A DNA stretch of 64,000 nt, from positions 18,529,232-18,593,231 of the forward strand of contig CM070599.1 of assembly GCA_036346395.1 (NCBI GenBank), read 5' to 3'. Position numbers and translations under genes: made by a program. Positions 45,598-56,265 of the stretch are shown here, one piece after another. The notes beneath the pieces were generated by a model. It had not been told where the DNA came from, searched no databases, and saw only the letters and a list, made by a program, of their open reading frames with translations. Each line of letters begins with the position of its first letter. Position 1 is the stretch's first letter. Source of the stretch: Hsuehochloa calcarea. Lineage: Eukaryota > Streptophyta > Magnoliopsida > Poales > Poaceae.

Positions 45598-45785
45598 AAT
45601 GACCCGTTTAATTAAATTAGAGAAGAGATTGATTACGAGAAAAATATTAGAGAAAATATGGGTTTGAGGACGAAGTGGGCTACCGACCCATGGACCAAGC
45701 CGAGTCCACCTTGGACTCGGCAAGGGGAGGGTCGTATTGCCACTTAAAAGGAAAGGGGAGCAGCCGGACCAAGGCCCAGCAGTAG
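45595..45785 (+). repeat. LTR-like fragment cutting the WAK gene
   Basis: It begins TGTAATGACCCG exactly where kinase homology ends. TGTAA-GACCC is a common start of gypsy LTRs. No end, partner or duplication is visible, so this is a weak call. Confidence 0.35.
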
Positions 45786-45960
45786 GGGTGAAAAAGGATT
45801 GGATAGTTTCCGACCGATCCGAACGAAAACGAATTTGGATTGTCTCGTATCGGATTTTTCTCGGATAATTCTCGGATCGGAAACGAATACAGAATTTTTT
45901 GTCAGAAACGAATACAAATACAGTAACCTTAGTAGCCGTCGAATATTAATATGGATCATC
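45783..45960. repeat. Possible hAT-type DNA transposon fragment
   Basis: TAGGGGTGAAAAAGGATTGG, then repeated GGATCGGAAACGAAT-like sequence. TAGGGGTGAAAA resembles hAT termini in grasses. The opposite inverted end is not found. Confidence 0.35.
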
Positions 45961-46105
45961 TGGATTATGCCAAGTTGGATATTTGGCAATTCAGCAAGTG
46001 TGTGCCACTCGACCCAATCCCCTTCGTCCCCTTGCCTCCTCACCTGAATCCACCTACCCACGCACCCACCCCCACCTCCCCGTATCATCACCACCGACGG
46101 CCACG

Positions 46106-46335
46106 ATGGACGCTGCCGAGGCGTCGGACCTGCAGGCATGGCTCACCGCGGTCGTGCACTCGCTCAACCACGACGCTCATCCCTTCGCCTGCCTCGCTGC
46201 CAACCAGTGGCCCCTTGGCTGCAGCGCTCGCCGCAGGCATGGGCGCTGGCAACCTCACTGCTAGCCTCTCCGAACCGCACCCCGCCAGCTGACCTCCTCT
46301 TCTTTGCCGCCTCCGCCGAAAGATCCAGTCCCCTA
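46106..46335 (+). pseudogene. First exon of an importin/transportin-like gene, captured fragment
   Basis: ATG at 46106 in a strong context (GGCCACGATGG). It reads MDAAEASDLQAWLTAVVHSL, then NHDAHPFACLAANQW. One frame over it continues LQRSPQAWALATSLLASPNR, PPADLLFFAA, and in the third frame RRKIQSP. Together these resemble the N-terminal Xpo1/importin-beta-type exon of plant nuclear transport receptors (transportin-3/importin-13 group), where A-N-QWL...F-SPQAW and FFAAQ-LR-KIQ recur. Two frameshifts and the lack of later exons make it dead. GC content is high, as in grass first exons. At about 46335 it changes directly into copia leader sequence. Identity is from memory, moderately sure. Confidence 0.5.
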
Positions 46336-46369
46336 GATCAAAAACTATGAAGGATGTCTCTGATACCAC
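46336..46369 (-). other. Stub of copia leader with tRNA-iMet primer site
   Basis: The minus strand reads TGGTATCAGAG (46358-46368) next to the LTR, followed by a leader matching 54265-54308. It shows that the LTR at 46370 once had a second internal region on this side. Confidence 0.75.
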
Positions 46370-46654
46370 TGTTGGGATACGGGTAGCTACGCTAGCTAAC
46401 AATTCAAAAATTCTACCACGTAAACCAGGATGCCATGCAAGCAAGAGATCACAGATCGTTACCATCAAACGCGCAATACAACGGAAGAAGAGTTGGAGCA
46501 GCCTGGTCCAACGAAGAGAACGTCGAAGTAGTGGTCGTAGTTAATCGTCCTCGTAGTCGATCATCCAGTGTAGTCGTCATCGATCATCTCCACCAGCAAC
46601 CGATCGCTTTCCTCACAATGTCACAGATCATCCTCTAGCGCAACAACAACCGCA

Positions 46655-47912
46655 GTAGCGCCTCTACGGTACCCACACATCTAGGGCAGGAACACTGTAC
46701 GCCGGTGTGCTAGCACCAAGTCGCACAGAAAGGTTGTCTCAAGAAGATGGCGGCTAGGGTTTGGAGCAACTCACATCAACTCATGTCGTGTCTCCCCTCT
46801 GTTACGTATCACTTCCACATAGCTTCAAGCATCTCTTTATATAGTCCCTGTGACAGATCCTATCCGAACACATTTAACGAATCGTATCTCTGCTAGTTTG
46901 TTCCAACCCGTTAATTGTGTGACCATGTAGGTTCATGTGTAGTTCGGTTGTGACTCGGAAACCTTTTCGGACCATGAGTCGTTACTGGTACCTAATAGGA
47001 CATAATGATTCATGAATACACACAAATTATATCGTATGAACCTTAATGCAATATGATCTATGAATAGATCCTATTTGTTCTCGACTAGTCTGTAACTCCT
47101 TACGACCAGTTTTGACCAGCCTACGATCAGCTTGTGTATTCTCCCTTTGCCTCGCAATATCTAGTTGAACTCCATGTGAGATGTTATGTCATCCATGGAC
47201 TATTCAATACTTTCTAGTAGCGCATCTATGGTATCCACACGTCTAGGGCAGGAACAGCGTACGCTAGTGTGCTAGCACCAAGTCGCACGGGAATGCTCTC
47301 TCAAGAAGATGGCAGCTAGGGTTTGGAGCAACACACGTCAACTCTTGTCGTGTGTCTCCTCTATTACGTATCACTTCCCCATAGCCTCAAGCATATCATT
47401 ATATAGTGCCTGTGACGGATCATATCCGAACACGTTTGACGAATCGTATATATACTGGTTTGTTCCAACCCATTAAGTGTGTGACACTGTAGGTTCATAT
47501 GTAGTTCGGTTGTGACTCGAAAATATTTTCCGACCACGAGTCGTTAGCGGTACCTAGTAGGACATAACGATTTCCGAATACACATAAATTATATCAGACG
47601 AACCTTAATGCAATATGATCTACAAACAGATCCTATTTGGTCTCGACTAGTTCGTAACTCCTTACGACCAGTTTTGACCAGCCTACGACCAGTTCATATT
47701 TGGTTTCGGCCAGTTCGTAACTCCTTACGACCAGGTTACGACCACTTAGTGATCATGTTCGACCAGCCTACGACTAGCTCGTATCTCCATACGACTAGTC
47801 TGTATCTGATCGAACTAAATGACCAGCTCGTGTATTCTCCCTTTGCCTCACGATATCTGGTTGAACTCCAGGTAAGATGTTATGTCATCCATGAACTTTC
47901 AATACTTTCTCG
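46655..47912 (-). repeat. Tandem duplication of the LTR core promoter
   Basis: Copy 1 (46655-47216) and copy 2 (47217-47912) both run from GTAGCGC(C/A)TCTA(C/T)GGTA to CAATACTTTCT. Each holds a TATA box on the minus strand (46835-46843 TATATAAAG; 47397-47406 CTATATAATG). Copy 1 has lost part of the CGACCA array that copy 2 keeps (47630-47830). Confidence 0.85.
47630..47830 (-). repeat. U3 array of CGACCA units in A1
   Basis: Plus-strand units such as CTCGACTAGTTCGTAACTCC, TTACGACCAG, CTACGACCAGTTCAT and CATACGACTAGTC, about 230-430 bases upstream of the second TATA box. Similar arrays at 59440-59600, 60815-61065 and 63700-63900. Confidence 0.8.
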
Positions 47913-48584
47913 ATAGAGTGATAGATAACTTCATATGGTCGAACTCTTTGACCACCAGTGGCATGGCTATGCACTTTCTTTATCCGACCACATTGAGGGG
48001 CTCAGAGACATCTCTCCTGTTATGTTAGGAGGGGCCAATCTCATATCTCACCAGCCACATTCCTCTACATGTTTTATAGCATACTCAAAAGCAACCTTTA
48101 TGAATACCCAGTTACAGAGTAGCCTTTGGCAACCCCAAAGTGTAGTCTTACACATGTTGGAAACCATGCTAATCTCAGGTCTAAAGATTATACATCATCA
48201 TTACTTGAGACCATTTGATGATACATGAAATCATAACAATCTCAGTAGTGTCTCAAGGTGGGTCAATCCAACACCATGTTCTCTAACATGTGTTCACATT
48301 ATTGATTCGATATCCCTATATCCATGACCGGTGAAACATGGGTATCAATCAATACATGTGCTGGTCGATAGTGTCACTAGTGTTCCGACTAGTGACTTTT
48401 GACTAGGGATCCATTTAGAACGACGTCATCATAAATTAAAAGAGTTTCACCAACAAGTCACATACTCATTATTCTTTATAACTGATGATTCATTCAAGGA
48501 GCAGAATAAAATTTATTCAATAACTCATAAACATAGACGTGATACAATTATCTCTATGATTGCCTCTAGGGCATATCATCAACA

Positions 48585-48597
48585 GTCTCCCATTTGT
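48585..48597 (-). other. A1 polypurine tract
   Basis: ACAAATGGGAGAC on the minus strand next to the 3' LTR. Confidence 0.8.
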
Positions 48598-48760
48598 ACT
48601 AGAGTCAATCAAATAGATATTGAATACCCATGGTTTTTTTTTTGTGTGCACTTGGTCATATTCAACCAGTCTACGACCAGCTCATATCTCCTTATAATTA
48701 GTCTAGATCTAGTCATATCACTATACGACCAGTACATACCTGGTCGAACTTGTACCAGAG

Positions 48761-49400
48761 TCAATCATATAGGTATCTTATACTCATTGCTCTTGTGTGC
48801 GTCTCATGCTTAGGTTGCGGGAGAGGTTTTGTCAATGGATCAACAATATTTAAATCTGTGTGCACCTTGCATATCTTCACATCACCTCTCTCAACAATCT
48901 CACGAATGATGTAATATCGCCGAAGTATGTGCTTGGACTTTTTATGTGATCTAGGCTCCTTAGTTTGTGCAATGGCTCCACTATTATCACAATAGAGATT
49001 CATTGGACTAGAAGCACTTGAAACCACACCCAGTTCACAAATGAATTTTCTAATCCATACAACTTCTTTTGTAGCTTCTGAAGCCGCAATGTACTCGACC
49101 TCTGTTGTAGAATTAGCAACCATTTCTTGCTTGAAACTCTTCCAGCCCACTGCTCCTCCATTAAGACAAAATACAAACCCTGATTGCGATCTGAAATAAT
49201 TTTGGTTGGTTTGGAATCAAGCATCTGTGTAACCACTTACGACCAACTCTTCCTCATCACTTAAAGCATTTGTGTACTTAAGGATATTCTTGACTACTAT
49301 CTAGTGACCTTCACCTGGATCCGACTGATATCTGCTCGTAACACTTAAAGCATACAACACATCTGGTTGTGTACATGGCATAGCATACATGATAGATCCA
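48761..49400 (-). pseudogene. A1 RNase H
   Basis: Frame 49150-48761: KSFKQEMVANSTTEVEYIAA, WIRKFICELGVV, LYCDNSGAIAQTKEPRSHKK, KHILRRYYIIREIVERGDVK, DPLTKPLPQPKHETHTR. E (TEVEYIA) and D (YCDNSG) of the active site are present. The upstream part (49236-49000 and on to 49400) carries SDRNQGLYFVLMEEQ in another frame, so the N-terminal strand is shifted. Confidence 0.8.
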
Positions 49401-49449
49401 ATAGCCGAAGCATATGGAATTCTACTCATTTTATCTCGCTTATCAGTGG

Positions 49450-50129
49450 TCATAGGACACTAATTCTTGCTGAGATTAATGCCACGTGCCATGGGCAAGA
49501 AATCTCAATTAGAATCTTGCATGCTGAATCGTTCAACACCTTGTCTATGTACATATCATGGCTTAATCCAATTAGCATTTTAGATCTATCTTTATAGATC
49601 CTTATAACAAGAATATATGATGCATCTCCTAAATCTTTCATTGAGAAACTATTTCTTAATGAGGTTTTAATAGATTCAAGCATAGGAATATTATTTCCGG
49701 CCAGTAGTATGTCATCCACATACAAGATCAGAAACAAAAGCTTGCTCCCACTAACCTTCTTGTAAACACAAGGTTCTTATTCGTTCTTGATGAAGTCAAA
49801 CCCTATGATCACTTCATCAAAACTAATGTTCGAACTCCGAGATGCTTGCTTCAATCATTAGATGGATTTCTTAAGCTTGCATACCTTTTTAGCTTCCTTT
49901 GGATCGATAAAACCCTCAGGCTGTTTCATGGACACATTTTCACTTAGGTTTCCATTTTGACATCCATTTGCCATATCTCATAGTCGAAATATACAGCAAT
50001 TGCTAGAATGATCCGGATAGACTTAAGAATCACGACAGGCGAGAAGGTTTCATCATAATCAACACCTTGAATTTGTTTAAAACACTTCGTGACTAGTCGT
50101 GCCTTATGAATGTGAATATTTCCATCCAT
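49450..50129 (-). pseudogene. A1 reverse transcriptase
   Basis: Two minus pieces. 50129-49944: IHIHKARLVTKCFKQIQGVD, YDETFSPVV, YEIWQMDVKMET. 49737-49450: MFLILYVDDILLAGNNIPML (catalytic YVDD), SFSMKDLGDASYILVIRIYK. About 200 bases between them (49740-49940) are frameshifted (GSKLLFLILYVDD precedes). Catalytic residues are present; continuity is not. Confidence 0.8.
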
Positions 50130-50402
50130 ATCTATCTTTTTCTTAAAAATCTACTTGCACTCTATGGTCGTGACACCATTAGGTGCATCAACCAAGTTCC
50201 AAACTTGATGTCAACATGGATTTTATCTCGAATCTCATGGCTTAAGCCATAACTCATAGTCTGGGCTCATCATCGCTTCCGTATAAGTCTTAGGCTCATC
50301 AGTATTCAATAATAAAACATCATGCACATACCTTATAGGCAATTGACGTGGTATTTTTTATCTACGTGGGGCTGATGCCTCATCTACAGGTTCAACAACA
50401 TC

Positions 50403-51014
50403 TTATTCATCCTGTAGAGGTTCAGTAGGACTTGAAACATTTTCAGGTGGTTCCTGAATTTCGTAGAGTTGCACCTTTCTCCCACTGACTCCTTTGGAAA
50501 GAAACACTTTCTCCAAGAAGACACCATCTCGGGCAACAAACACTTTATTATTAACCCGATTATAAAAATAATATCCTTTAGTTTCCTTAGGATACACTAC
50601 AAAGAAGCACTTATTAGAATTGGGTGTGAGTTTATCAGACGTCAAACGTTTGACATATACCTCACAACCCCATACAATGAAAAAAGACAATCCAGGACTC
50701 TTCCCGGTCCATATCTCATATGGTATGTTCTATGCAGTTTTTGACGGAACCCTGTTTAAAGTGAAAACCACTGTTTCTAGAGTGCATCCCTAGAATTACA
50801 ATGGAAGATTAGATTGACTCACCATTAACCAAACTATATCCAACAATATTTGGCTCTGTCGTTCAGACACCCGATTCCATTGAGGTGTCCCTCGCAGAGT
50901 AAGTTGTGGAACAATTCTATATTTATTTAGATGATAACCAAAGTCATGGCTCAAATATTCACATCCACGATCAGATCGTAGACATTTGATTTTCTTGCCA
51001 AGTTGATTCTGCAT
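50403..51014 (-). pseudogene. A1 integrase C-terminal half
   Basis: Minus 51014-50796: NQLGKKIKCLRSDRGCEYLS (second catalytic Asp) and LRGTPQWNRVSERQSQILLD (catalytic Glu). Minus 50690-50403: FFIVWGCEVYVKRLTSDKLT, CFFVVYPKETKGYYFYN. About 100 bases around 50700-50790 are out of frame. The piece between 50130 and 50400 is linker with stops. Confidence 0.75.
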
Positions 51015-51116
51015 TTCATTCTAAAATTATTTGAACTTTTCAAAGGATTCCGACTTATGTCTTATCAAGTAGATATAGCCATATCTACTGAAATCATCAG
51101 TAAATGTTATGAAGTA

Positions 51117-51878
51117 CTAAAAACCACATCTAATCGAAGTGCTAATTAGGCCACATACATCTATATGTACAAGGGCCAATAAGTCACTTGGCCTCTCACC
51201 TCTAGTTGTGAAATGTGTATTTGTCATCTTACCAAGTAAACAAGATTCACATGTTTCAAATGTTTCAAATTCAAATAAGTCTAGAAGACCATCTTTATGG
51301 AGCTTCATCAAGCGCTTCTCATTTATATGACCTAGGCGACAATGCCAAATAAAAGTGGGATTCAAATCATTAGGTCGACGCCTCTTAGCATTAAAGTTAT
51401 AGATGGGTCCGTCCTCAAGATTGAAAACATACAATCCATTCACCAATAGAGCATGGCCATAAAGCATATCTTCAAAATAAATTGAACAATAATTATTCTT
51501 TATTATGAATTCATAACCTTCTGCTGCTAAACATGAAGCATAAATAATATTTTTGCTTAAGGCAGGAACATAATAACAATTATTTAGTTTCATAACTAAT
51601 CCTGAGGGTAAAACTAATGATAGAGTGTCAATAGCTAATGCATCAACTCTTGCTCCATTGCCTGTGCGAAGATCAACATCTCCTCTTGCCAAGCTTCTAC
51701 TCCTTATCAGTCCCTGCATCGAATTGCAAATATGAGCAACCGATCTGGTATCAAATACCCAAGAACTGGTCGGAGGAGAGGCAAGATTAATTTCTATAAC
51801 ATTTATACCTGAACTAGAAGTCTTAATTCCCTTATTCTTTTTCATCTCTGATAGTATTTCTTGCAGTTTCTCTTCCAA
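51117..51878 (-). pseudogene. A1 protease and integrase N-terminal half
   Basis: 253 open residues. The protease region reads SSWVFDTRSVAHICNSMQGL: the expected D-T-G-S is D-T-R-S, so the catalytic triad has lost its glycine. GAG-pre-integrase: FIWHCRLGHINEKRLMKLHK, then CESCLLGKM, a complete HHCC set, and the first catalytic Asp (LVHIDVCGLI). Just upstream (about 51915-51870, one frame over) is a zinc knuckle CYHCHKTRHWKRNC. Confidence 0.85.
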
Positions 51879-51950
51879 TGCCTAGTCTTATGACAATGGT
51901 AACATTCTGATTCAGGCTTTAGGACCTAGTTTGAGCTTCTTAAGCTTAGC

Positions 51951-52681
51951 CTAGATACTCTCGATCTTATTTTGAGTCTTTCCTTTCCCTTTTCCCTTTC
52001 GCTTTGATTTACCCTTCTTCTTGAAGCTACTAGTCTTTTGAACCATCATCACATGATTAGAACTTTTCTTGATACTCTCCTCAGCACCCTTAAGCATGCT
52101 GTGCAACTCGGTCATTGATTTCTCCATGCCATTCATATGAAAATTTAATATGACAGGCTCGAAGCTTGCAGGGAGCGATTAGAGAATCATATCAGTAGCC
52201 AACTCTTAGCTAAGGGGAAAGCCAAGCTTTTCCAAGCTCTCAATGTGACCAATCATTTTTATCACATAAGAACTGACCGGGTTACCTTCTGAGAGCCTAC
52301 AAGAAAATAATGTCTTAGAGGTGTTAAACCCCTCTGCCCTCCTTTGATTATGAAAACATACCCTTCAGACCTATAATCATATTGTAAGTGTCTATAGTCT
52401 CATATTGCTTATGGAGCTCAGAGTTCATGGTCGCAAGCATTAGGCAGTACACATCGACTACATCATTGTAATGCTTCTCGTAAGCATTCTTATCAACACA
52501 ACGAGCATCAATACTCAGTTCCTCGGGATAAGGACCCTCTAGAATATATTCCTTCTTTTCTCGTTTGAGAACAATTATTAAATTATAAAACTAGTCAATG
52601 AAGTTTGTACCATTCAGTTTTTATTTCTCAAGAATAGATCGCAAGTTAAAGGTAGGTGCAGAAAAAGTAGTAGGTGCCATG
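51951..52681 (-). pseudogene. A1 gag
   Basis: Minus start ATG at 52681: MAPTTFSAPTFNLRSILEK, a stop, KLNGTNFID, a stop, then FYNLIIVLKREKKEYILEGP, YPEELSIDARCVDKNAYEKH, YNDVVDVYCLMLATMNSELH, KQYETIDTYNMI. This is the Angela/BARE Gag core. The last part (52136-51951) reads GMEKSMTELHSMLKGAEESI and a Lys-rich tail. At least three stops and two frameshifts. Confidence 0.75.
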
Positions 52682-52744
52682 ATCTACAACAGAAATATAT
52701 GCAAAGATACAGCACTATGTTTATGTAAGATCTTCTATTACACA

Positions 52745-52952
52745 ATCATGTTGGCGGTCGTGTTCGACCAGTCTACGACCAGCTTGTATCTCCATACGAC
52801 TAGTCGGGACCAGTCGTATCATCATACGACTAGTCTGGACTCGGTCGTATTAATATACGACTAGTCTGGACTAGACTGGATCTGGTCGTATCACCATACG
52901 ACTAGTCTGGATCTGGTCGCATCACTATACGACCAGTCCATACCTGGTCGAA
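52745..52952 (-). repeat. CGACTAGTC / CGACCA array inside the A1 leader
   Basis: About eight imperfect units of roughly 25-30 bases: CATACGACTAGTC followed by (T)GGA(T/C)(C/T)(T/A)GGTCGTATCA. Same core as the LTR arrays but placed between primer site and gag. Confidence 0.8.
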
Positions 52953-54062
52953 CTTAATCATTAACAGTCAATAAAAGATACAACCACTAAATGTTCTAAA
53001 CCACATTTCCCTCAAACATCATATAGTGAGTTCAAGATCCAAAAATCATTAAGTCATAGTGAGCTTTGGCATCACTGCTAGAAATCTAGTGATTTTAGGT
53101 AGGCAACCTCTTGCCAATCATATCACATATGACTCTTGTCTGTAGGGCGTCATCTCTATGCCCCAGCAACCAACAGTACTATGCCCTAAGGCCGAAAACC
53201 CTTTTGATAGCCTTGTCAAGTTAAACTAACACTATGCATGTGGGTGTTCCATACCCACCCCGTCTTATTAAGATAGTTATAGCACTCTACTTTGGGATAC
53301 ATACCAATTAACAATCAAAATCGTGACAGGCGCAACAATTGGAATGGCATCAAATTAACTTTTTCTTGAGGGATACTATTCTACCATGTTAAAATAACTA
53401 ATGAAAAATATGATCAAATAGCATGATAGGAATAAACATTCACATATATTCAAATCAAACTGTGAAATAGTATGGCCCTTATCATGACGATCTCCATCAC
53501 CATGCTTCATGTCATTCGACCATCATGCTTGAAGTCTCCGGCCGCATTCATCTACTAAGCGATTACTCCTAAAATCTAGTAATGAATTACAAATGAGAAT
53601 ATCAAGCATCACATGTTGGTACGCAGCCCGTTATACAATAACATGTAGCTCGATGGCTATCTCACAACATAACACGCAGACCATGAGAAATCCATTCATG
53701 TATCACATACATAATGGGCCATACTATTCACATCAATCTCTGCAAAAATGATTTATGCATAGAATCCAATTCTATCAGGTGACATGAACACATAATACCA
53801 TATAACGCAGCTACAAACACGGTGGTCCCGCTAGCCGGTTAATGGGAGGGCTCGAATGGGTAGCGCCCCTCGCTGGTAGAGGGTAGCGCTCTCGGAAGCC
53901 TTTTTTAGAACATGAATCTTATTCACGTAACCGAGCCTCAGAAATCATCGGATTAGTCGTATTAACCCTATTACGAACCAATATGATAACTGCCTTGATA
54001 CGGCCACGCACTGCGGCATACTCTGACAGCGGAATTCCGACCGGTAGGAGTATCATGCAAGG

Positions 54063-54112
54063 AAGTCGAAAACAAGTTGAGTAAAACAAGTCGAAAACAA
54101 GTTGAGTAAATC
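54063..54112. repeat. 25-base tandem duplication
   Basis: AAGTCGAAAACAAGTTGAGT plus five bases, repeated twice head to tail. Confidence 0.85.
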
Positions 54113-54294
54113 ACCTCCTCCTAAACCCATGTACTATCACCGAACACTGATCGATCTCATCGACCAGTGTCTAGACTGTTCCATCCATATGAACTGGTCT
54201 AGGTTACCAGACCCGACCAGTAATAGATCCAATCTACTACTGTCATATATCCAGCATATGCGACCGATCTAGATAAAAAAAAACTATACAGGAT

Positions 54295-54307
54295 GGCTCT
54301 AATACCA
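54295..54307 (-). promoter_or_regulatory. A1 primer-binding site (tRNA-iMet variant)
   Basis: TGGTATTAGAGCC on the minus strand, one transition from the standard TGGTATCAGAGC, directly after the LTR stub. Confidence 0.8.
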
Positions 54308-54834
54308 CAGTTGGGATACGGGTAGGCTACAATAACTGATGTATCATCCTTTTTGCAATAATTTAAAAATTAGTTTAATTTCAAAAATCCTCCAAAAATT
54401 TAAACTTCAAAAGTTGAAAAAAATTTAAACCTCTCTCCTCTCTCTCCATTCTCTCTCTTCCTCCCTCTCTCCCCTCCTTCTCTCCCCTATTTCCCCCTCT
54501 ACCGCCCGATGCCGTCACCCTGAGCCTGCGCCGCGCTGTCCCGATCCTTCGCCCGCGCCTCCTCAGCTTCCCAAACCCGCCTGCTCCCGACTTCCCCTTC
54601 TTCCACCCCACTACCACCCGGGATCTGCAGCGCCGCCTACCAACCGGACCTCGCGCCTCCTTCTTCCTCTGCCAGCTCTCTCTCACCCTCGTCAGCACTA
54701 TCGCACGCGCCACCTGCACCCACGATCTTCGTGCCGCCTGCACCCGGATCTCCGCGCCTCACTCCAGCTTCTCCGGCTCTGCGCCCGCTTGCCCGAGCTG
54801 TCAGTATCGTCTCGCCGTTCGGTTCCCCGCTGCA

Positions 54835-54892
54835 GCGCCGCTCAAGCCTTCCCGTCACCGCGCCGCTCAAGCCTTCCCGTCACCGCGCCGCC
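54835..54892. repeat. 25-base tandem repeat in G3 U3
   Basis: GCGCCGCTCAAGCCTTCCCG plus TCACC, two full copies and part of a third, ending about 50 bases before the TATA box. Confidence 0.85.
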
Positions 54893-54943
54893 CGGTCCCT
54901 CCCATCTTCCCTGAGCCGCTCCCCCTCTCTCTTGCCTCTTGGC

Positions 54944-54950
54944 TATAAAG
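54944..54950 (+). promoter_or_regulatory. TATA box of G3 LTR
   Basis: TATAAAG in GGCTATAAAGCCG, after a pyrimidine-rich stretch. Confidence 0.6.
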
Positions 54951-56193
54951 CCGTCCCCGCGTCTCTTCATCTCCCCTACCTTCCATGCTCTTCCTGCTCG
55001 AAGCCGAGCCACCATTTCATCTCCGCCTCTGGCCGCCGCCGCCCAGCCCGAGCTCCGCCGCTCCCGATCTCGTCTCCACACCCCGCCTCCTCCCCTCGTC
55101 TTCGTCTCCGTCGTCGTCGTCGTCATTGTCATCTCCGTCGCCTTCGCCGTCTTCCCGTGCCTCCGTCGCTGCCACCTTGTCGAGTCGTCGTCGCCTCCGC
55201 GCCCGGCTTTGCCTCCGCCTTCAGACTCGCTCCCGGTGCCGCCCACTCCCTCCCCACCCTCCTTCCCGAGCCGCCCGCCGACGTGCCCCCCTCCCCTCCC
55301 CACCTCTCCCTCTCCCTCCCCCTCTCTTTCTCCACGCTGCGAAGAATTCGAGGCGACAGGGCCGCATGTGTCACCGCTTTTATCCACGCCGTGCGCTTGA
55401 CAGGTGGGCCACCGCGCTACAGTGCCTCGTGCGGCTGACAGGTGGGCCCCACCGGGCACTATTGCATCTCATTGTATCATATTGCATTCATATGAAAAAT
55501 ACAATAAGTGGTATGAAAAATCCAAAAAGATGCATTGTAATATAAGATTTTCTACTTATCTTTTAAAATTGATGAAGCTTTGCCTATTACCCTTTGGAGC
55601 CTTAGTATTTCAATTCTTGCTCAATGCCATGTCTAGTTCTTTGACTTGCTAGAATTATCATGCTTTTATATGTGTAGCTAAGTCTTTGCTATATGAGCTA
55701 GAACTTTAAAACAACTCGAACTAAAAATTGCAATTTGTGGATGTTTTAGCGAGTTGCGCAATTAGTGCTCCTTTTGTGACATTGGCCTTGTCAGAATTGC
55801 TTTGTTAGCTCTTGAATCTAAAAATGACTATTACTTGAGCTTTTTATGTTCTTGAGATTCTAGAAGTGCTCCTGTGAAAAATGAAAAATCAAGATTGTCT
55901 TATGCTTAAAATGTGCCAAACTACTCTTTTTTTTCTGGTGCATTTGTCCGAGTAGAGTTCGAAGAAGCCGGCGATTCCTACTTCAACCAAGCTCAAGACT
56001 ACCAAGATGCTATAGTCCTCGAGCCAGGCGAGCCAATACTTTGACCATATTGAACCTATATCTCGTGTAAATTATATTCTTTTAAAATAGCAAATTGCAT
56101 GCTTTACTTTCTTATACAAATGTATGTTAAATGGTCCTAAGGTAGTTAAATACCGACTTGATGACTAAATAATTAGTATATCATTTCCTTGAT

Positions 56194-56265
56194 AAATTGT
56201 GTTCCCTAACCCTTGTCACCCTAGTAATTAAATTGTGTTCCCTAACCCTTGTCACCCTAGTAATT
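56194..56265. repeat. 36-base perfect tandem duplication
   Basis: Two adjacent copies (56194-56229 and 56230-56265) starting AAATTGTGTTCCCTAACCC and ending CACCCTAGTAATT. Confidence 0.9.

Larger units (their letters stand above)
46370..48584 (-). repeat. A1 3' LTR with internal duplication
   Basis: 2,215 bases against about 1,707 in LTR A. Plus-strand start TGTTGGGATACGGG, end GGGCATATCATCAACA. A primer site flanks the left and a polypurine tract the right. The extra length comes from a tandem duplication (46655-47216 and 47217-47912). Confidence 0.9.
52682..54294 (-). other. A1 long untranslated leader
   Basis: 1.6 kb between primer site and gag with no credible frame. A long leader is normal for the Angela/BARE lineage. 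It contains a CGACCA/CGACTAGTC array (52745-52950) and a 25-base tandem repeat (54063-54112). Confidence 0.65.
46370..54339 (-). mobile_element. A1, Angela-type copia element, decayed
   Basis: Minus-strand copia element: 3' LTR 46370-48584, internal region 48585-54308, and a 31-base stub of the 5' LTR (54309-54339) before G3. Domains in minus order: gag, zinc knuckle, protease, integrase, RT, RNase H. LTR ends (AGGGCATAT...CAACA) and the long leader fit the Angela/BARE lineage. Confidence 0.9.

Noticed and set aside
45744..46139. 131-codon minus-strand frame over the importin-like exon
   Set aside because: It is the antisense shadow of GC-rich 5' untranslated and exon sequence; the plus strand has the meaningful start and motifs.
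54332..54345. ATAAC as target duplication of G3
   Set aside because: No matching copy at the right end. The right junction is internal to the element.
54731..55545. Long Pro/Ser/Arg-rich frames (235, 205 and 186 codons) in the G3 LTR
   Set aside because: Same reasons: overlapping, compositionally biased, inside an LTR next to its TATA box.
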